A stretch of 64,000 nt of DNA from NCBI GenBank assembly GCA_011390345.1, contig JAABSP010000014.1, positions 16,361 through 80,360 on the forward strand, read 5' to 3'. Numbering within the stretch: position 1 is the first letter of the stretch; each line of letters starts with the position of its first letter. The position numbers and the translations under genes are program-made. The notes below the pieces were generated by a model, which saw only the letters and a program-made list of their open reading frames with translations, had not been told where the DNA came from and did no database searches. Below are positions 58,983-64,000 of this stretch, in pieces. The stretch comes from Desulfobacteraceae bacterium. GTDB lineage: Bacteria; Desulfobacterota; Desulfobacteria; Desulfobacterales; JAABSP01.

Positions 58983-59449
58983 TGGATGTTGAAACTGTTT
59001 TTTCAGGTATTAAAACCTTGGCATTCGACACGGCACCACTGATCTATTTTGCGGAAGAGCGCCATCCGGCCTACCTTGAAATCATGGATGAAATTATTGG
59101 AAGGGTCGATGCCGGTGAGATAAAGGGTTTCGCATCCGTGATAACGCTTTTGGAGGTCATGGTCTATCCCCTGCAGAAAGGTGATACTGCTTTGGAAAAG
59201 GAGTATCGCAGTCTTCTGAAGGAAAGCCGTAACTTCACTCTGATTTCGATTGATCCTGAAATCGCCCTTCATGCAGCGAACCTGCGCAGCCGTTATAAGC
59301 TGAGAACTCCTGATGCACTTCAAATCGCTGCGGCAAGCTTTGTCGGTTGTGATGCATTTTTGACCAATGACAAACGGTTGCGGAACATTGACGGGCTGAA
59401 AATCATCATTCTTGATGATCTGGAAATAACAAGCGCATCCGGAGACTGA
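58979..59449 (+). CDS. PIN-domain (VapC-like) toxin
   Basis: 156 residues. Acidic catalytic residues are visible: Asp in LAFDTAPLIYF, Glu in ITLLEVMVYP, Asp in TPDALQIAAA and Asp in AFLTNDKRLR. These are the four metal-binding positions of PIN ribonucleases. It follows the antitoxin with a four-base overlap. Confidence 0.85.
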   Translation: MMDVETVFSGIKTLAFDTAPLIYFAEERHPAYLEIMDEIIGRVDAGEIKGFASVITLLEVMVYPLQKGDTALEKEYRSLLKESRNFTLISIDPEIALHAANLRSRYKLRTPDALQIAAASFVGCDAFLTNDKRLRNIDGLKIIILDDLEITSASGD

Positions 59450-59485
59450 CCCCGAAAGGATACGAACGGCGGGGATAAGACAGGA

Positions 59486-59683
59486 GTGATGGTGGCCAGG
59501 AGTTCCGTGAAGCTTCGCTCTGCAAAGGAACAGGCTGCGGCATATGCCAAAAGCCTTGGGCTGTATCGGGTGACGGTGGCGCTGTTCGTTCCGGTGACGG
59601 ATGAAGCGGTGCTGGCGAAGCTTTCCGGGGAAGGCGATATCGGCGGGGTTCGGGTGGCGGTGGTGGCGATCGGGTGGGGATGA
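59486..59683 (+). pseudogene. Duplicated 3' fragment of the ATPase-nuclease gene
   Basis: 65 codons; from SAKEQAAAYAKSLG to AIGWG it repeats the ATPase C terminus almost exactly (Asp to Tyr at one position and a few others). The catalytic PD-(D/E)XK residues lie upstream of the shared part and are absent. It is a partial copy, not a gene of its own, though an open frame remains. Confidence 0.8.
59522..59683 (+). repeat. Direct repeat, copy 2
   Basis: Second copy of the 58551-58712 sequence. The two copies flank the antitoxin-PIN pair, and the third-position differences suggest an old duplication. Confidence 0.9.
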
Positions 59684-59768
59684 CGGATTCTCATTTCTAA
59701 AACAGCAGGCGAGGCTTGGAATGCAGGGAAAAATCCCTGCATTCCGTTGGCCTGTCAATCCGGCGGGG

Positions 59769-62700
59769 TTAAGGCGTTCTCAGGTTTGCCACATACTGCA
59801 GGATGTAAAGGGCATCCTGAAGCTCCACTCTGGTGTTATTATCGACGTCGAGATTTAAAGCCGCTGTGCCGATATCCAGGCCGCTCAACACTTTCAGAAT
59901 CAGTATGACATTGCCGAGGTCAAGGCTGCCGATCTCGCTCACTGTCAGTCTGCCGTCTGTCGTTGTCACCTCTTTTTGCAGTGCCGATGTGACAAAATCA
60001 CGCCCGAAACTATCATACAGATGTACGCCTGCCAGTGTCAAAGGAGAGTTCTGATTTCCCGAAACATCCTGAACAGCGGTGAACTTTATCTTAATCAGTT
60101 CTCCTGATCCGGTGGTTATGGCCTGATCATTGGCGATATTCACAGTGATTTGCCCCTGCTTCGATTTATCGAAGTCGATATCGAAATCCTCTGTAAGCGC
60201 AGCCTTGATGACCTCTTCCACACTCAGAAGGTTCGAATCGTAGTTCAGGACAATCTGAGCACTTGCCAGTTCAGCCGCATCATTGATACTCACAGGAATA
60301 TAGATGCTGCCGCCTTCGAATACACTGGCATTCCCGGGGACGCTGACATTGATCGGCGATGCTCTCAGGGCCATTCGCCTGTTGGCCGAAGTCGCCGGCG
60401 TAAGCGGTAATCCGGATGCCAGTCGCAGTATCAGCGCCGCATCATTGGCAAGAATACGGCCGTCACCGCTGACCTCGCCGGCAATCATCTGACATTCGTC
60501 AGGAGTGACCTTCCTGGTAGCGATTTCCAATGCAAGGGCGGCATCAGCAGCATCGACGGTTCCGTTACCATTGACATCCCCCAGTATGCAGGTATCTTTT
60601 ACCGTGAAAGTACCGTTGAACATTTCAACTGTTATCTCATTATACAGATCGCTGCATTCATAAATGTCCGTTGCGTTCGCGCCGTCTACCTCGAAATTCA
60701 GAGGACTGGTTTCTCCTGCGTTTCCGATAACATCGAAGGTAAAGAAGAGAAGAGAACCTTCCCCGTATAATGTTCCGGAAGATTCGGCAGATGCGATTGC
60801 GGCTATTGCCAGTCCCGGCTCCCCTTCCAGATTGAAGCTTGCGCCGAGTTCCACGGAAAGCGGCGTTTTGGAAATCCCTTTAATTGAAAGAACACCCGGA
60901 TCATAGCTGACGCTGATATCCGAAGCACAGAGTTCGAGGCCGTCGGCATTGCCGATGTTGACCGGGATGGTCACCTCATCCCCGTTATTTCCGTTGGCAT
61001 CCGGGATGAAAAGCTTCAACTGTCCCCATACCGCAGCGGCGATTTCGGACGGATCACTCTCGACACCGGAGGTATCTACCGATTTGACATGATAATAAGA
61101 TGTCGTTCCGTCAGCAAGTTGGGCGGTATCCGTGAAAGTGTCGCCCGTGACCGGGGCAGTTTCGTTAAGCAGCGTCCATGGGCCGCTTTCCGTGGTTGAA
61201 CGGTAAATGTTATACCCTTCGAGGTAAGTGCTGTTGCTCGGTTCCCAGGTCAATCGGATGGAATTCTCGCCTGATCGGGCATCGAGATTGCCGGGGGGAA
61301 GCAGGGGAACGGTGGGTTCGGTAATGGTAACGGTTGCTGTTTTGGTATCCGAACAGGTGTCGGAAACCGTTGCGGTCAGGGTGACGGTGTACGTTCCCGC
61401 CGCTGCATAGGTATGGCTCGGCTCTGCACCTGTGCTGCCGTCGCCGTATTCGAACGACAGGGTTCCTTCGGTTCGGGAAGTATCGAATACTGCCTGCATT
61501 CCTTCTGAAACGGCTGTGAATCCGGCGCTGGCGGAACAGGGATCGCTGACGGTAATGTCTGCGGTCATTGTATCCGAACAGGTGTCGGAAACCGTTGCGG
61601 TCAGAGTGACGGTGTAGGTTCCCGGGGCCGCATAGGTATGGCTCGGTTCCGTACCCGTGGCATTGTCTCCGTAATCGAAGGAAAGGGTACCGGTTGAGCC
61701 CGTGGTGCCAAATGTGACGGTCAGGCCATCGGATGTATCCGCTGTGAAGGCTGCTGCAGCGTCGCAGGCAGGGGTTTCTGCGGTTTCCTGTACGATTGTG
61801 ACGGTAACGGGCTCTGCGCCGCCGGATGCCGTGACGGTAATGGTTCCGGTCCGTTCCGCTCCGGTGTTGGCATCATAGGTTGCTGTGATGGTTCCGTTGT
61901 TTGTCCCGGAACCGGGGCTGATGGAAAACCAGCCGGCATTTTCTGTGGCTGTCCAGTCGATTGAAGTGCTGCCGGAGACGGCAACATTGAAGTCGGCTGT
62001 GCCGCCTTCTGCTGTTACCGTTGCGGTTTCAGGGGTGACCGCAATCGCCGGTGCTGTTGCCGAAGAGCAGTTGCTTCGCTCCGCCAGCCAGGGGTCAACT
62101 GTAACCGTACCGGAAACCGTGTCGCCGCCGGCATTGGGCCCTGCGGGATCGTTCCACCAGTTGTTCGCAGCATCCACAGCGGTCGATGAATTGTTGAAGA
62201 GGCCGATTTCGTTATTTTCGAAGTTGTTGTTGGTGATCTGAGGGGCCGCTCTGTCAACGAACAGTCCGACCTTGTTGGAGGTGAAGTTGTTGCAATCCAC
62301 TACGGTCTGAGCACTTCCGGAGTACATCATCCGGATTCCCGCAGATGAGGATTCCCGGATGGTGTTATATTGGATAGTGGGACTGGCGTTCTCCATATAT
62401 ATATTCGATTTATGAGATTCGCCGCCATACTCGATGATGCAATATTCGAGAAGGGTTTGAGAGCCAACGGTAGCGGGTTTGAAATAGATGCCCTTCCAGC
62501 TTCCCGGAATTGGTGATGACAAATTGGAAGTGAATTTAATCGGTGATAGTTCCGTACCTTTAGCGTAAAGAGAACCTGGAGAAGAAGCAAAATATCCAAC
62601 ATAGATACCGGTTCCCGGATCAAAACGTACTTCCACTCCAGAATTGATTGTTAATTTGGAACCGGTTTGTTCATATATATTTATATCTCCAGTGACAATA

Positions 62701-63851
62701 ATTGTAGCTTCATCCCCATTATTTCCCCAGGTGGTATTCTCATCAATTGTCCCGCCTTCTATCAGTGTTCCCTGATACTTATTATCCACATAGGTATTGC
62801 CGCTCAGGTTCATCTTTTTCGGTTCCACCCGTATGGGATAGCCGCTGCTGTAACGGAGGGTGCAGTTATTTATAGGCGGATAAGCATTCTCACAGTAGAT
62901 GTTTGTATTATGTGTCTCTCCGGCGTATTCGACGATACAATGCTCAAGCAGACTCCCCGAATCGACGGTAGCAGCTTTGAAATAGATGCCTTTCCAACTA
63001 CCCGGAGCCGGCGATGGTAGATTGGAAGTGAACCTGATCGGTGATGATTCCGTACCTTTGGCATAAAGTGAGCCTGGGGAAGAATTAAAATAGCCAACAT
63101 AGAGACCTGCTCCAGGTTCGAACTGTATTTCCGCTCCGGGTTCGATTGTTAATGTTACATTTGTTTCTCCATAAACTTCTATGTTACCGGTAACAATAAT
63201 TATAGACTCATCGCCACTATTTCCCCATATGGTATCTTCATTAATTTTTCCGCCTTCGACTAATGTTCCCTGATATTTGTTATCCACATAAGTATTTCCA
63301 TTCAGGTTCATCTTTTTCGGCTCTACCCGTATGGGATAGCCGCTGCTGTATCGGAGTGTGCAGTTATTTATGGGCGGATAAGCATTCTCACAGTAAATGT
63401 TTGTATCATATCTTTCTCCACCATATTCAACAATACAATGCTCAAGCAGACTTTCAGAATCGACGGTAGCGGCATTAAAATAGATACCTTTCCAACTTCC
63501 CGAGGCAGGGGATGACCGATTGGAAGTGAACCTGATCGGTGAAGATTCTGTTCCCTTGGCATAAAGTGAGCCTGAAGAAGAATTATAATAACCGATATAA
63601 AGTCCTGTTCCGGAATCAAACCGTACTTCAACCCCGGCTTCAATCGTCAATATTACATTCGTTTCTCCATAAACGCTTACATCCCCGGTAACAATATACG
63701 GGCTCCCGCTCAAAGACCATGTGGTATCCGAACTGATCCGCCCGCTGACCTCCGTCTGCCCAAAAGCCGATGTTACCGAAAGAAACAGGAACATCAATGC
63801 AACAACCATAACAAAGCAGATAAATAGTTGCATAACCTTACCGTTCTTCAC
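59769..63851 (-). CDS. Large secreted beta-helix / cohesin-dockerin surface protein
   Basis: About 1360 residues; GTG start at 63851 gives MKNGKVMQLF, a signal peptide with a positive N-region (TTG at 63905 and ATG at 63833 are alternatives). Residues 37-520: three repeats of about 163 residues with right-handed beta-helix character (NNCTLRYSSGYPIRV). Then a further helix rung region, a BACON-like domain (about 605-690), two PKD domains (690-855; SFDYGDNATG..., SFEYGDGSTG), one FN3 (847-945), cohesin-like (942-1080), dockerin (GDVNGNGTVDAADAALAL, about 1087-1150), second cohesin-like (1164-1300) and a C-terminal dockerin-like half (DVDNNTRVELQDALYILQ). Likely cell-surface adhesion or scaffolding; ligand unknown. 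The gene is A+T-richer than the core genome here. Confidence 0.88.
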   Translation of the reverse strand: MKNGKVMQLFICFVMVVALMFLFLSVTSAFGQTEVSGRISSDTTWSLSGSPYIVTGDVSVYGETNVILTIEAGVEVRFDSGTGLYIGYYNSSSGSLYAKGTESSPIRFTSNRSSPASGSWKGIYFNAATVDSESLLEHCIVEYGGERYDTNIYCENAYPPINNCTLRYSSGYPIRVEPKKMNLNGNTYVDNKYQGTLVEGGKINEDTIWGNSGDESIIIVTGNIEVYGETNVTLTIEPGAEIQFEPGAGLYVGYFNSSPGSLYAKGTESSPIRFTSNLPSPAPGSWKGIYFKAATVDSGSLLEHCIVEYAGETHNTNIYCENAYPPINNCTLRYSSGYPIRVEPKKMNLSGNTYVDNKYQGTLIEGGTIDENTTWGNNGDEATIIVTGDINIYEQTGSKLTINSGVEVRFDPGTGIYVGYFASSPGSLYAKGTELSPIKFTSNLSSPIPGSWKGIYFKPATVGSQTLLEYCIIEYGGESHKSNIYMENASPTIQYNTIRESSSAGIRMMYSGSAQTVVDCNNFTSNKVGLFVDRAAPQITNNNFENNEIGLFNNSSTAVDAANNWWNDPAGPNAGGDTVSGTVTVDPWLAERSNCSSATAPAIAVTPETATVTAEGGTADFNVAVSGSTSIDWTATENAGWFSISPGSGTNNGTITATYDANTGAERTGTITVTASGGAEPVTVTIVQETAETPACDAAAAFTADTSDGLTVTFGTTGSTGTLSFDYGDNATGTEPSHTYAAPGTYTVTLTATVSDTCSDTMTADITVSDPCSASAGFTAVSEGMQAVFDTSRTEGTLSFEYGDGSTGAEPSHTYAAAGTYTVTLTATVSDTCSDTKTATVTITEPTVPLLPPGNLDARSGENSIRLTWEPSNSTYLEGYNIYRSTTESGPWTLLNETAPVTGDTFTDTAQLADGTTSYYHVKSVDTSGVESDPSEIAAAVWGQLKLFIPDANGNNGDEVTIPVNIGNADGLELCASDISVSYDPGVLSIKGISKTPLSVELGASFNLEGEPGLAIAAIASAESSGTLYGEGSLLFFTFDVIGNAGETSPLNFEVDGANATDIYECSDLYNEITVEMFNGTFTVKDTCILGDVNGNGTVDAADAALALEIATRKVTPDECQMIAGEVSGDGRILANDAALILRLASGLPLTPATSANRRMALRASPINVSVPGNASVFEGGSIYIPVSINDAAELASAQIVLNYDSNLLSVEEVIKAALTEDFDIDFDKSKQGQITVNIANDQAITTGSGELIKIKFTAVQDVSGNQNSPLTLAGVHLYDSFGRDFVTSALQKEVTTTDGRLTVSEIGSLDLGNVILILKVLSGLDIGTAALNLDVDNNTRVELQDALYILQYVANLRTP

Positions 63852-64000
63852 TGACCTTACACCATTGCCACGCAGGGTGCAATCCCTTTTTGTTGCACTA
63901 CGCAACCAGATGATCCATTTTTCGATCTTTCGATTCGTTTCTGTGTATGATATCTTCCGTAAGCAGATGAGACTGTATGCTATTCAGGCTGCAGGCAAAA

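Overview
The window looks like a chromosome segment from an anaerobic Desulfobacterota (deltaproteobacterial) sulfate reducer or syntroph. The main evidence is a complete hmcABCDEF operon with a 16-heme cytochrome, an intact methylmalonyl-CoA (propionate) gene cluster with a transcarboxylase-type carboxylase, hydrogenase maturation genes, and many two-membrane envelope genes. Housekeeping genes are GC-rich. Several accessory stretches (about 38.9-40.3, 48.8-49.1 and 59.8-63.9 kb) are visibly richer in A+T. No tRNA, rRNA, CRISPR array or intact insertion sequence was recognised. The species cannot be named from the sequence alone.

Layout. 0-7.5 kb: the 3' part of a RelA/SpoT gene, then minus-strand rpmB, bamD, trxA, two OmpA-family genes with calcium-binding (thrombospondin type 3) repeats, a small DNA-binding protein and pyrE. 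7.7-14.5 kb: a plus-strand envelope and division run of tolC-like, ftsE, ftsX, an EnvC-type M23 hydrolase activator, ctpA and a YibQ-type deacetylase-fold protein. 14.6-18.2 kb: a molybdopterin oxidoreductase and citrate synthase. 18.2-25.6 kb: a stand-alone receiver protein, an unusual zinc-ribbon/MreB fusion, a nucleoside-recognition membrane protein, an overlapping lpoB/COG3014/HhH-GPD set, and hypAB.

25.8-38.5 kb is one minus-strand metabolic block: TetR regulator, CoA-transferase (two subunits), methylmalonyl-CoA epimerase, methylmalonyl-CoA mutase, MeaB GTPase, carboxyltransferase 12S subunit, a small subunit, a 5S-plus-biotin-carrier protein, and succinyl-CoA synthetase. Together these interconvert propionate and succinate by way of propionyl-CoA and methylmalonyl-CoA. 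Four gaps inside the block carry the same kind of degenerate, self-complementary heptad repeat.

38.9-44.5 kb holds a nucleotidyltransferase, a DUF4258/YgiT toxin-antitoxin pair, an aminotransferase, a NifU-type protein and the queuosine genes tgt-queA. 44.7-49.1 kb has aconitase and a heavily decayed TVP38/pyridine-nucleotide-disulfide oxidoreductase pseudogene. 49.1-55.8 kb has an rrf2 regulator broken at a C7 tract and the hmc operon, which should carry electrons across the cytoplasmic membrane between periplasmic cytochrome and cytoplasmic HdrD-like protein.

55.9-59.7 kb is a small defence or toxin-antitoxin-like island: an overlapping pair including a HEPN-like protein, an AAA ATPase with a PD-(D/E)XK-like tail, and a PIN toxin pair flanked by two copies of the ATPase 3' end. 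The window closes with a 1.36-kilo-residue secreted protein built from three beta-helix repeats, BACON-like, PKD, FN3, cohesin and dockerin modules.
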